This document shows, piece after piece, positions 42,201-59,080 of a DNA stretch of 64,000 bases. Each line of letters begins with the position of its first letter. Within the stretch, counting starts at the first letter, position 1. The notes under the pieces were generated by a model. The model ran no database searches. It saw only the letters and a program-made list of their open reading frames with translations, and was not told the DNA's origin. The stretch covers positions 2,793,001-2,857,000 of the forward strand of contig NC_134677.1 in assembly GCF_024713945.1 (NCBI RefSeq), read 5' to 3'. This DNA comes from Dermatophagoides farinae. Lineage: Eukaryota > Arthropoda > Arachnida > Sarcoptiformes > Pyroglyphidae. Made by a program: the position numbers and the translations under genes.

Positions 42201-43257
42201 ATATAACCAACCACTTAACCAGGACAGAATTGTCAATTCAATCGATTGTGATTTTTTTTTGTTCATGAAAATTCATTCCATTCTGTTATCAAAAAAAAAA
42301 CGAACAAAAAAAAGAGAAAATTTAAATCTCAAAAAAAAAAATTAGGAAATGAAAAAATATCTTTGGAATTTCAGTAAAATTAAGCCATGGTACATTTGTA
42401 TTTGAATGATTGTACAAAAAAAAAAATTTTTTTTTTTTACTTCACTTGGCTGTGTGCGAGTGTGTTTTTGTGTGTCTGTGTTACAACTGGGTGCAATTGA
42501 ATCAATTTTTTTTTCATTTTTCTCATTCTCTGCTATGTACCAAATGTTTCCGGAAGAAATATAGAAAAAAAAGTGAGAAAAAAAAATAGAAATTTCAATT
42601 ATCTCAACTTGGATGGATGGGGATGTGTAGATGGAATAAAAAGAAAGAGAGAGAGAGTGAAAAAACTTTACAATACATCATTCTGTTGGTTGATGACTAA
42701 ATGAATTCTTAAATGAATGAATGAATGAATGAATGAAATGTTCGTTTGATCGAAATGTTTGGAATAATTTTTCAAAATTTCATCATTTCTTTGTGTTCTA
42801 TATTTTTTTATTTCTTTGCTATTTCTGCCCCTTTTTCATATTCTGGGAAGAAATTTATTATTATTTCATTTCATTTCAACGAATTTTTTTTCTTTCATCA
42901 TTCATCTGTTTAGGCTGCTGCTGCTGCTGTGTGTGTGTGTATGTGTCCGCTGTAAGTAAGCTTTTGTATTCAATTCTGGGATTTTTTTTGGGTTTCAAAC
43001 TTCGACAACTTTTTTTCGGTTGAACCATTGACAAAGAATTTTTTTTTTATTTCAACAACTGAAACGACAAGTTACAATAACGAAAAAAAAATTTGATTGA
43101 AAAATGGATTTTTATTTTCACTTTGAAACACATGAGTTTTCTGTTTGTTGTAAAATTGATGAAAATTATTTAATCAAAAAAGAGACATTGAACTGATAGA
43201 ATAAAATCCATTTTATAATTGTTTGTTGATGAACATTTTCTAAAAAAAAAATTTTCC

Positions 43258-43292
43258 TATTTTTTCTCTTTTTCTTTTCATACAGGTATGTG
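43258..43292 (+). promoter_or_regulatory. Candidate recursive (ratchet) splice site
   Basis: A long, almost pure pyrimidine tract leads into CATACAG joined directly to GTATGTG, with the junction at 43285/43286. The ACAG|GTATGT core equals the donor of the 1953-2538 exon. Continuing in that exon's phase gives ATG then TGA, so a coding exon here is unlikely. Both the acceptor and the donor halves look strong, which makes this the better of the two candidates. Confidence 0.4.
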
Positions 43293-45923
43293 ACGAATTT
43301 TTTTTTGTTGGAATCAACTCTTTATTCACCATCCTGATAATGATTCTTGGTCAATACATAAATTACAAATTAATGGGAAAGAAAATAACCGGACATTACC
43401 GCGTAGTGATACGAGAGAATTCATATGTTCGACTAAAATACTGTCCAACAAGATGAATTGTAATCCATTTTTTAGAAAAAAAGAAAAATTTCTATTCATC
43501 ATGAATAAAATATAGTGACAAACAAACAAACCTTGGATTTTACCGAACAAAAGGTCTAGGTAGTTACAAATACACACACACAACTTACGTCCTGAATTTT
43601 CCATTATTTTTTTTTGATTTGATTCGATTTGTTTTGATTTAATGATGATTATAATGATAATGAGAATTATGATTACTTATTATAAGGATGAAAGAATTTT
43701 CTTATGTTGATGATGATGATGAGAAATACGATTTCAAATTGATCCCTATTAACAATCTCAATATTTGTAGAATCTTATAATTCCATTCTTTTCGATGAAG
43801 AGATTATTCCATTATATGATGATGATGATGATGATGGTCTGGTCAAATATTGAAATGGATCTATTTACTGAATGATGAAACATTAGTACATGAACTACTA
43901 CTATTTGTAGAATAAGAGAATCCAATTGGTCTTTGGATTTTGTTTTGTATTTCTTCTCTTTCTCTCTCTCTGTGTGTTTCTTTGATTGAGAATTGGCTTA
44001 CATCACTGGCATATAATATTATATTGGCCTGATATTACCTTGATTTATATAATACACATAGCATAGAATATTCTATTTCGATTGGAAATACCACCCATGA
44101 GTATTCCGAATCATTAATCTTTGTGTAATTTTCTTTATTCATTTACTATTCCACATCATCGTCATCATCAACAACATCGTTTTCGTTTTTTTTTTGCCAT
44201 CACTTTTTTCTTCTTTTTTTTCATTTTCATCACTTTTATTTTCAATTTTTGGGTTAATTTGTTTTTTTTCATCCAATAGGCCAATATTGGTATACGCATA
44301 ATATACAGAATAGATAGAATACACAAATGGAAATTTTTTTCTCCACTTTTTTTTCGGTTTGAATCTTCAATGTGTTTATGTGTGTGTGTGTTTGTGTAAG
44401 ATGGTGTTGATGAGAAAACAGAAGGCCTCAAATAACACAACTCACAACGGGATGCTACTGATGATGCTGTCATTATCATTCAGAGACTGTTGGATCATTC
44501 AAAATGAAATCATTTTCAATACAAATCCGAATTTAATTAGTTATCTTCTTTCCAAACACACACACACAAAGTGAGTGTGTAAACTTTGAAAAGTAAACTT
44601 TAAGCAAATAGTTTTTAACCTTGTTTGATGAAATTTAACAACAACAGAATAAAAATTGAAAATTGAATATCCATCATCATGGAAAATTGAGCAAATGTGC
44701 TATTGGAATCACCACCACATTATAATCGTCTTATTACACAGTGATTGGAAGCATTGGTTTCCAGCATCAATTTTTTTCCATTCATTTATTCTTTCACTCA
44801 AAAAATATTTGTTTCATTGTAGAAAAAAAATTTTTTCAATGAATGATTTTTTCTTTCTATTCTATTTGGTTTTTGTTTATTTGTTTTTGTTGTTTTTTTC
44901 CGGTCGGTTGACTTTATTTCAAACTGAGTGCGAGAGAGAGAAAGAAGAGAAAAACAACAACAACATGGCTATCATCTCAAAAAAAGAATATGGAAGGTTC
45001 AGAGAAAAAGCGAGAGAGAGAGATTTTTTTTTTACTAGCTTTCCCTCGAAAGTCTCAATGGATTAATTTGTCAGTATATATTTTAACCATTAAATTTGAA
45101 TGTTGAGTTTTTTTTCTCATTCTAACTCTGATCTGATGAATCTGGATTCTGTTTGATGACGAGGGTGGTGGTGGTAGTGATGGTGATGGTGGTCTGCTGT
45201 CTATTCTCATTCTATGTATTCTGTGAAAAATTCTTCTGTACATACACTATTTTCAATTTATTTATATAGAATTGATAAATTGACTTTGGTTTTTTTCCTC
45301 AATTCAATTGTGTATTATCTCGTTTAAACAAAACAAAATATCCTATCAAATTTGTTCGTGTCCGCGTGTGTGTGTGTGTATGTGTGTGTAAGTTTTATCC
45401 ATAAAAACTTTTACTTACTTTGAAATTCAAGTTTAGTGAACTATTCATTTCAATTCATTCATCAGTTTTAAAATGGTTTTGTATGTGTGTGTGTGTGTGT
45501 GTGTGTGCGGGCATCAAACATCATCAGGGAATTGTTTTTTGTCTTTCTGTGTATTTGAATTAACTCATTGAACTTTTATTTTCATTTCCGGCTATAGGAT
45601 AATTGTCAAGTTTGTCGTTTGTTTTGATTTTGTTGACATTTTTTTATTCCTTTTTTTTCCATTCCCAAAAAAAGTGAAAAGAATTTTTTTTAATTAAAAC
45701 TTTTCACATCCCACTCATAATCATTAGTGATAATATGATCACGGTATTTGGCATCAGTCTCGAATTCGAATGATAATCAATCATTTGTTTGAATGAATCG
45801 GATGGAAAATAAATTTAAAAATTTAAAATTTAACCATTGTTTCCATGGTCATGACAAAAGATGGCGTTCGTGCCGAGTTTTGTAAAAAAAGGAAAGAAAA
45901 AAAAAATTAACCAGTTTCACGAT

Positions 45924-45943
45924 TGATTGCTTCGAAGCAATCA
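45924..45943. repeat. 20-bp perfect palindrome
   Basis: TGATTGCTTC is followed immediately by its reverse complement. A shorter inverted pair (TTGGTT and AACCAA) follows within 25 bp. No flanking duplication was recognised. Confidence 0.9.
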
Positions 45944-46795
45944 TCCATTTGGTTTTCGTGGAACCAAAAAAAAAAAAAAAAAAAAAAAGAAAAAAAATCT
46001 TGAATAATTGAATTTTTGGCAAACATGGATCGATATTTTTGTTTTTTTTTCTGGTTCGTGGATCAATTTTTTTTTGTTTTTGTTTTTGTTTGTTTGTTTG
46101 TTTATTCTGTTTCTAAACCATCGTATGACAGCAATTGAGCAGCCAGAAAAATAATTCTTTTTTTAAGAGCTTCAAAGTATGTGTATGCTTGTGTAATATA
46201 AATTCAAAGAATACTGATAAAATTAATGAGCTCAAATAGTATGAGAAAAAAAACAAAAAAAAGAAGAATAAAAAATAAAGACAACAAAGATTCTTGTCAC
46301 ATTAGTTCTCTCTCATTTTTTTTCATACATACACTGGATCTGATTCTGATTCAGGTTTTTTCTTTTCAAATATATGAATCGTTGATGTATTACTATTTGA
46401 GATCTTGATTTGTTTTTTTGTTTTGCTTCTCAGCAGTGTGATGCATTCATTCCTTTATTTATTTATTTATTTTTTTTTTCAATCTTCTAGAATCTAGATA
46501 ATCCAACTACACGGTGTTGTTGCCGCTGTTGTTCATGTATGTTTGCGTGTGTCAAGTTTCATAGAAATATTGTCTTTATCCTCTTTTTTTTGCATTGAGA
46601 CAAAAAAAAATGGAAATTGAATTCATTGTATTTTCAGTGTTTGTGTGTGGGTGTTTGTGTGAGAATCAACAGCAGGATTTTCATGAAATTTTTTTTTTAT
46701 TATTTTCTTCATCACTGTCAATTATTTAGATAAATGTTTCTCTCAATTCTTTTGGTTATGAAAAGTTCATGCTGTCATTATTTTCGATAGAATTC

Positions 46796-46798
<3 letters not shown>

Positions 46799-46841
<43 letters not shown>
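46799..46841. repeat. (GT)21 microsatellite
   Basis: The longest uninterrupted GT run in the window. Confidence 0.95.
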
Positions 46842-46842
<1 letters not shown>

Positions 46843-48197
46843 TTCTTGGAATTCCTAACAAAATTATTTTGTATGTTTATTTATTTATTTTGTTTTTGTT
46901 TTTTTTCAATATCTGATATAAATTGAATGGAAATTGTTCCGGTTTTTTCTAATACACGTTAAAGTAATTATTAACTCAAGCAACTTCAATCAAAATTCCA
47001 TTCAAAATGTTAGAATTCTTATGACTATTTATAATTAAACCATGTATATTTCAACAATATCATTACACTATTCAAATTGAATCAAAATGACAAGTTTTGT
47101 GAAAGAATTTGATATTTTCAGCATTCTCAAGTGTTTTGTGTGTGTGTGTGTGTGGTTATTACTGTGTTCCATAATACACACAAGCACGCAAATTGAAATC
47201 TAAAATGAACGAAAAAAAAATATTTGGCTATAATTTGACAAATGATAGGGTCAGTGTCAGTATTCCAAACTGTATTTTTTTTTATTTTGGGCATTCGAGT
47301 TTTTGTTTTGTTTTTTTTTTGGCCAATGATTGGTTAGCCAAACTATTATGGATGTTTGTAGGCGTAAAGAAAATAGATATCCAAAGAGAAGATTCAAGTG
47401 GGTTTACCATTTTTTTTTTTTTTGAATTTTTCATGGCTGTCACACTATTACATTTTTACACAATATTAATAATAATAACTCGATCCATTTTCTTCATTTT
47501 TTTTGAACGTTTACTTATTATTGTTAATAATATTATTATTATTAACATACATACAATCGTGATCAAGTACAGAAATTATAATTGTTCATGTGTTGTTGTC
47601 ATTGTAATTTAGTCTTTTTATGCAATACAATCGATTGAAAATGTATGTTTTTCCAATCAAAAAAAAAAAAAAAAACAAAAACAGAAAAAATGTACAATTG
47701 ATTCTGCATTACAGAATGATGGAACAAAGCAATCATTACATATTGGAGAACGATAAAAAAAATACCATATATTGAAATAAATACAAACTATAAACCCAAA
47801 GAATGATTACAACACACATACGCCCAATAATAATTCATTATCAACGAATATTATTTGATAAAGTTTTAGTCTTTACATTCTTTTCATTTTTTTTTCATTC
47901 GTTATTATTGTTTCTTATAATGATAATAATCATGAAAATAATGGTTCTTTTGGGTTATTGTTGTCAATGATAATGACCATATTGCCAATAATTAATTTAC
48001 TTTGTTGCCAATCATCATCATCATCATCATCATCGTCAACCACATTGTCGATATGTATTAATCATTGATTGATTCTGTTGACTCATTCAATCACTACATC
48101 ATTTGGTTAAGCCAAGAAATTGAAGGAGAAAAAAAATCTGATTTATTTTTTCCGTCATTTCAATTCTTGTCGATTCAACATAAATGAAAAACGTACA

Positions 48198-52494
<4,297 letters not shown>

Positions 52495-54002
52495 TTAGGC
52501 AATACGACGACAAATCAGATAGAAAAAGGTGCTTATATTGATCATCAACTGAATTTTTTTTGAAAAAGAAAGTTAAAAGTAATTAGTTATTTGGATTTGT
52601 ACAAGAAAAAAAAATATCTTCAACATACAGCGAATTGAGTTCTTCCTGTAATGACACTACCATCCAATAACATCATACCAACGGGACATTCCAGCATTGT
52701 ACTCGTAACCGATTCTTGCTATTTGTACATTTTCATCATGATGAACGAGAATAAGTTCAATTATCTTTAAATATTTGGTAATAAATAATCATCTTACCTT
52801 AAGCAAATATTTATTATTGAAAAAATGATGTTCATTACAAAGACATTTTCGATTTAAACGGAGAAAATTTCTATTTAGATATTCAATTTTTGAACCATAT
52901 TGTATTAATGCTGATAATGAAATTAGATGGGCAACATAGATGATAAGATATGCATTTACGTATAGAATGGGCATCCAAGCCAAAAATAGTACACATTCTA
53001 AATAGGTTAAAGCAACGGAAAAACTGATAAACAATATGGATAAAAATCGGACCAATTGTATGCTGTTGAAAACAATTTCTTTTTGTAGCTCAACAAATGC
53101 CTTATTCAATTTGACGAATTCAAAATAACGTATTTGAAATAATTTTCGATTTCCTCGTATCAATCGCAAGTAAAATCTATGCATTTTTCGCTGTAAAAAT
53201 TTTTGTTTTAAAATCAAATAATGATTGACCGTTAAAATGAAGGTCGGAAATTGATATGAGCCTATTGATTAATTAATTATCATTAATAAATATTATCAAT
53301 AATGATAATAAACATACCTGAACATGCATACAAACACCACGGCATAAAAATTGCACCCCAAAAAAATAGCCATATTATTGAATGTTCCCAAAGACGTTGT
53401 TGTATGACGCCAAATGAAACGGCAATCCATGCTGAAAATGCAATTAAACTACATGTTATTCGTTCTATTGAAAACACACGATCACGAAATAATCGTAAAC
53501 GTCGTAGATTTTCCTGATCTAAACCAAGTCCATTCGATTTATTCAAATGTAATACATGCAAAAATTGATAATGTCGCAAATCTGTTGAAAGACCATAGAA
53601 TACTTGAAATATATAGTTTACTGCCCATATTAAACTCATTGTTGAACAATATATTCGAATATTAGCTGGGTACATATACGTTACAATAAGAAAAAATGGA
53701 TGCACATAAACAATATCTGGCCAAATAAGATAGGCAATTAGAACGAAAGAGTATAAACAGCTGATCAGACCGGGTACAATTGCATTCCAGAATGGACGAC
53801 GAATCATTTCGTTTGATTTCTCGATTTGTACACTTTCATTATAATTTTCCGTTGATAGTGGATGGTATTGTTTTCGTATTATTTCATCATAATGATATAG
53901 ATTATTGATATTATTGTGTATGAAACGATAGTATTTATTTTTCATCAATTTTTTCCACAAATTTATTTCCAGATTGAGTATATTCATTTTTGTTAGTTTC
54001 AA
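52495..54002 (-). CDS. Gustatory-receptor-like seven-helix protein (GR-A)
   Basis: Four exons: 53318-54002, 52798-53261, 52629-52718 and 52495-52548. Introns are 56, 79 and 80 nt, phases 1, 0, 0, all GT-AG. The product is 430 residues. The N-terminus carries the array signature LxxEhxLW...YYRxxHNxIxxLYxxDE. Hydrophobic helices lie near residues 72-95, 112-137, 183-205, 207-245, in the C-terminal half of exon 2 (two helices), and in the last exon. A charged stretch (KQKFLQRKMHRF) forms the long loop before helix 5. The C-terminus (…GRTQFA, then MINISTFFYLIC) matches the GR layout, where helix 7 carries a T-Y/F-hydrophobic motif after phase-0 introns. The likely role is a plasma-membrane chemosensory ligand-gated channel subunit. 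Ligand unknown. It is a recent tandem duplicate of GR-B. Confidence 0.85.
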
Positions 54003-54912
54003 TTTGATTTCTCCATGATAACAGTCGAATTTAAGGTAAAATTTTCAAATGTTTGCTTATTCTTTGAACTTTTCACCAAGCAAATCAAATTTGCCAACAT
54101 CAACAACACAGAGAGGATAAAAGTCAAGATTTTCAAATTTATTTTTCAAACAAAAAAAAATACAAATTATTTTCCAGCAGTTATCGGTATATCAAGTAAA
54201 GAGACAATGATGACAATTTGAAAAGCAATGAAAAAAAGAAACGATGAACGTTTCTCTTTTTCTGGTTTAAAATTAGTCTTCGTTGGTTGTGGTGTTCATT
54301 CAATTGTGAATGACAATATTTTCACTTCAAACAAAAAAAAATAAAAATAAAATTATATCATTTGAATTGTTAAAATAGAATTTAATGTACCATTAATGAT
54401 AATTGGGAAAAATTATTGATGTAAAAATGAATAAAAAATTTTCGATACGTCCAATTTATTATTCGATTCAAAATTTCAAAGAATTCAATCAATTTTGTTT
54501 TGGGTGATATTCACAAAGCGCGAGTGTCCTCTTGCGGTTGAATCGGAAAGTAGAGCAACAACAAAAAATTTAACGAATTTTCTTCAAGCAATTTGCTGAG
54601 ATATTAGAACTGGAACACTTTTTTCTAAATCAATCGTCCTGCTGCAAATAGTTTGGTCATCTTATCATCAAATGTTAGAAATTTATTTTCTTAGACTTTT
54701 ATTGAAACAAACAAATTCAAGCATTTCTAATACAGTGCTATCATTACTACAAGTTATAATCAAGAATTCAATGCTAGAAAGGGATAACAATGAATATATT
54801 TTCTGTAATTTTGTATTTCAAATTTTAACCAAATTTGTTGACGATACTTTGAACAATGAATGAATGAACAACGAAACCAAAATTACATCTTAATATTGAA
54901 TTTCTATAACGT
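54003..54912. other. GR-A/GR-B intergenic spacer with a terminal-exon relic
   Basis: The part next to GR-A matches the 5' flank of GR-B (56428-57342), for example the word around 54190-54260. At 54584-54609 it holds the tail of a terminal GR exon matching the GR-C last exon with one mismatch; homology then stops abruptly. From about 54625 the sequence is instead the 3' flank of GR-B. The junction near 54610-54625 therefore marks the tandem-duplication breakpoint. Confidence 0.8.
54584..54609 (-). pseudogene. 26-bp relic of a GR terminal exon
   Basis: This segment equals the last 26 bases of the GR-C coding sequence (57343-57368), stop codon included, with one mismatch. The upstream part of the exon and its acceptor are missing. 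It was carried along when the unit containing GR-A was duplicated. Confidence 0.8.
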
Positions 54913-56427
54913 TTAGGCAATACGACGACAAATCAGATAGAAAAAGGTGCTTATATTGATCATCAACTGAATTTTTTTTTTGAAAAAGAAAGTTAAAAGT
55001 AATTAGTTATTTGGATTTGTACAAGAAAAAAAAATATCTTCAACATACAGCGAATTGAGTTCTTCCAGTAATGACACTACCATCCAATAACATCATACCA
55101 ACGGGACATTCCAGCATTGTACTCGTAACCGATTCTTGCTATTTGTACATTTTCATTATGATGAATGAGAATAAATCAATTAACTATAAAAATTTGGCAA
55201 TAAAAATTAATAATAATCTTACTTTAAGCAAATATTTATTACTGAAAAAATGATGTTCATTACAAAGACATTTACGATTAAAACGGAGAAAATTTCTATT
55301 TAGATATTCAATTTTTGAACCATATTGTATGAATGCTGATAATGAAATTAGATGGGCAACATAGATGATTAGATAGACAATTATGTACAAAATTGGCATC
55401 CAAGCCAAAAATAGTACACATTCTAAATAGGTTAAAGCAACGGAAAAACTGATAAACAATATGGATAAAAATCGGACCAATTGTATGTTGTTGAAAACAA
55501 TTTCTTTCTGTAGCTCAACATATGCCTTATTCAATCTGACGAATTCAAAATAACGTCCTGGAAATGATTTTCGATTTCCTCGTATTAATCGCAAGTAGAA
55601 TCGTTGCATTTTTCGCTGTAAAGTTTTTTGTTTTAGAATCAAATAATAATTGACCGTTAAAATGAATGCAGAAAATTGATACAAGCCTATAGATTGATTA
55701 ATTATCATTAATAAATAATATTGATAATGATAATAAACATACCTGAAGAAACATACAAACACCACACCATAAAAATTGCACTCCAAAAAAATAGCCATAA
55801 TATTGAATGTTCCCAAAGACGTTGTTGTATGACGGCAAATGAAATAGCACTCCATGCCGTAAATCCAATTGAACTACATGTTAGTCGTTCGAATGAAAAC
55901 ACACGATCACGAAATAATCGTAAACGTCGTAGATTTTCCTGATCTAAACCACGTCCATTCGATTTATTTAAATGTAATATATGCAAAAATTGATAATGTC
56001 GCAAATCTGTTGAAAGGCCATAGAATACTTGAAATATATAGTTTACTCCCCATATTAAACTCATTATTGAACAATATATTCGAATATTAGCTGGGTACAT
56101 ATGTGGTACAATAAGAAAAAATGGATGCACATAAACAATATCTGGCCAAATGAGATAGACAAATAGACCAAAAGAATATAAACAGCAGATCAGACCGGGT
56201 ACAATTACATTCCAGAATGGACGACGAATCATTTCGTTTGATTTCTCGATTTGTTCATTTTCATTATAATTTTCCGTTGATCGTGGATAGTATTGTTTTC
56301 GTATTATTTCATCATAATGATATAGATTATTGATATGATTGTGTATGAAACGATAGTATTTATTTTTCATCAATTTTTTCCATAAATTTATTTCCAGATT
56401 GAGTATATTCATTTTTGTTAGTTTCAA
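54913..56427 (-). CDS. Gustatory-receptor-like seven-helix protein (GR-B)
   Basis: Four exons: 55743-56427, 55223-55686, 55049-55138 and 54913-54966. Introns are 56, 84 and 82 nt, phases 1, 0, 0. The product is 430 residues, the same length exon for exon as GR-A. Exon 1 differs from GR-A at roughly one residue in eight and exon 2 at roughly one in eleven. Exons 3-4 and the intron between them are virtually identical, with one base change in the 90-nt exon and a T-run length change. The start is fixed by the MKLTKMNILNLE N-terminus shared with GR-A. The topology is that of an insect-type GR: seven helices, long helix 4-5 loop, and STFFYLIC in helix 7. Likely a chemosensory membrane receptor; ligand unknown. 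Confidence 0.85.
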
Positions 56428-57342
56428 TTCGATTTCTCCATGATAACAGTCAAAATTTTCAAGTCAAGATTTTCAAATGTTTGCTTATTCTTTTAACTTC
56501 GAGAAAATCAAATAAATAAAATTTATCAATTTTTTTCAATAAAAATTTGTCAACATCTGACCAGATTCACAGCAATTATCTTGAGATTTTTCCGCGAATT
56601 TAACTTTCATTTGTTTTTTGAAATTGCACTTGTGAACAACTATTTTTTTTATTATTTCTAATACAAAAAACAAATGAAATAAAATCCTGGTTATGCGAAA
56701 TGGTTTTTTTATCCTTGACTTTATACTCGTGATGGTCAATAAAACAATGATGATAGAACCATATTCAGTTATAATCGAAATGATGATAAATGATTTTACC
56801 ATTTGATTACAATGTCGATGATTCTTTATTGGATAAACACTATTTCAAAGAGAGAAAATATAAAAGTCAAAATTTTCAAATTTATTTTTTCAAGCCAAAA
56901 AAAAAAAATTACAAATTATTTTCTTGCTGCTATTTATATATCAAGTAAAGAGACAATGATGATGATTTGAAAAGCAATGAAAAAAAAAGAAACAATGAAC
57001 GTTTCATTTTTTTCTGATTTGAATTAATAGTTCTAGTTGGTTGTGGTGTTCATTCAATTGTGAATGACAATATTTTTCATTTCGAACAAAAATAAAAATA
57101 AAATCATTATATCATTCAAATTGTTCAAATAGAATTTAATGTACCATTAATGATAATTATGAAAAATTATTGAAATAAAAATGAAAAATAAAAAATTTTC
57201 GATACGGCCAATTTATTATTCGATTCAAAACATTCAATCTCAATATTATTGGTTTGGGTTGATATTCACAAAACACGATTGTCCGTCCCCTTGCGGTTGA
57301 ATTGGAAAGTAGAGCAACAACAAAAAATTTTCCAAATTTTCT
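56428..57342. other. GR-B/GR-C intergenic spacer
   Basis: AT-rich, no exon seen. Large parts align with the GR-A upstream spacer, including ATCAAGTAAAGAGACAATGA near 56940-56960, which shows it lies inside the duplicated unit. It ends at the GR-C stop codon. Confidence 0.7.
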
Positions 57343-58786
57343 TCAAGCAATTTGCTGGGATATTAGAAAGAAAAACGTACTGATGTTGGCGAAAAGCTGT
57401 AGTTGGAATTTAAATAATGAATTTTGTTAAAAAAAATTTTGTTAAATTTTTTGATATATTACTTACGGTAATGAATGTCCTTGATGTGATTACAGTACCA
57501 TTGAACAATATGAAACCAGTTACCTTTTCTAACATTATACGGGTTAATGAATCTAACTAAAGATTTAATAAGAAATTAGCAGTGAAAGGTATTATATATT
57601 TTCATTGAGACAAACACAAAGTTACCTTGTAAAAAGTCGTACAAGACAAAACTTTTTTTTCATTTAGGAGATGAAGGCATTTTTGATTTGTTTTCAAAAA
57701 TTCACGATTCAATTGTTCAATTCTTGAACAATTATAAATCAATACTGATAATAGACCAATATGAGCTACATAAACTAAGCTATAGATGAATAGAAAATCA
57801 ATTGTTAAATCAACTAGAAAAATCAAACAAGTTAAATAAGTAATCAAAAGATTAAAACCAATGAACAATATGTTCAGATAACGCTTCAATTGTTGATCAT
57901 TAGAAACGATTTCTTTTTGAAGGTTTTTATAATTCTGATTTAATGTATTCAATTGCGATCGCATCCAACGTTTCCCTTTGTTGATATTTTCATTGTTGCA
58001 CAAGAGACCTCGGAATCTATACATTTTCTCTTGTATAGATTTTTGTTTCAATATTAAATAATATTGTACTATGACAATGAATGTTGGAAATTGATATGTA
58101 CTCGAACAAATATGCCAAACGCAGAAATCAAAAACGATTGCCCAAAAAATTGTCAAATAAACGGACACAGTCCATGCCGAATGTTGTATAATCATCGATA
58201 ACATTAACAATGGACATATGGTTGCAATCGATATAATCAGACATCTTTCCAACGATAATAATCGATTTCGGAATAATTTAAATTGATACAATTCACATGT
58301 TCGTAGCCCACCATTATCTTTATCATTTAGATTTAAAACATGTAAAAAGCCGTATCGTTCAATTTGGGTAGAATGTCCGTAAAACATCTGAAAAAAGTGC
58401 ATTGTAGACCATATGACATTCAATGTCAATACATATCTTGGGCCATTCTTTGGAATGAATTGTGGCAATACTTGAAAGAATTTATATTGTTCCAAGAATT
58501 CCAATCGAAGAACAAATGGTAATGCACCAATAACGAACATCATGTTAACCATGCCTGGAAGGATTACATTCCAAAATGATCGTGGAATTATATCAATCGA
58601 TTCTTTCGTTGCTGTTGTTTTTGCATCCAATCGATCATTATCACCACAGCTTTTAAGGCGATCATATCTTAGTTGAATGAAATCATTATAGTAAAATAAC
58701 TGATTGATGTGATTATGAATACGACGATAATATGGATTTTTCATCCATTTTTGCCATAAATTTGTCTCCAAATCCAATAGATTCAT
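57343..58786 (-). CDS. Gustatory-receptor-like protein with fused first exon (GR-C)
   Basis: Three exons: 57626-58786, 57467-57556 and 57343-57396. The two introns are 69 and 70 nt, both phase 0. The product is 434 residues. Exon 1 covers what is split into two exons in every other complete copy. At the junction it reads CSSTYQFPTF where GR-A reads CSG|SYQFPTF, so intron 1 is missing without any insertion or deletion. The protein keeps the N-terminal LxxExxLW...YYRRIHNHI signature, the helix 4-5 loop (KQKSIQEKMYRF), the RIEQLNREF segment after helix 6, and a helix 7 of NISTFFFLIS. The 90-nt exon has the array motif G-F-x-L-x-N-G-x-V-x-T. Likely a chemosensory receptor. Confidence 0.85.
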
Positions 58787-59080
58787 TATATGGATTAGTA
58801 TTGTATTAGTTATTCATGTCACTACTATGATGATCAAATTTGCAATGAAATATCGGTATATTATTATCATTTTTGAATACAATTCATTCGGATAGATATT
58901 TTAAAAAACACATGGAAAAAATCTCATAATCATATTTATGAATGATCATAAAAATTTGGATATTTCAATATATAGAATTTTATTTGGTTTATAATTTTAA
59001 TTTTATTCTAAATTCTAAATAAATTATCGACAAAAGACGAATGTATCATTCTACCTCATTTCATAAATCACATAACCATT
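58787..59080. other. GR-C/GR-D intergenic spacer
   Basis: A short AT-rich spacer of 294 bp holding the 5' flank of GR-C and the 3' flank of GR-D. Any promoter for GR-C must lie here or inside GR-D. No motif recognised. Confidence 0.6.

Noticed and set aside
44656-45066. 136-codon plus-strand frame
   Set aside because: Built from poly-T and poly-A segments and an AG run; no motif or splice context.
47193-47612. 139-codon plus-strand frame rich in Phe/Ile
   Set aside because: The hydrophobicity comes from T-runs and ATT/ATA repeats; no family pattern.
53302-53665. Plus-strand frames opposite GR-A and GR-B exon 1
   Set aside because: They are antisense shadows, duplicated only because the underlying receptor exons are.
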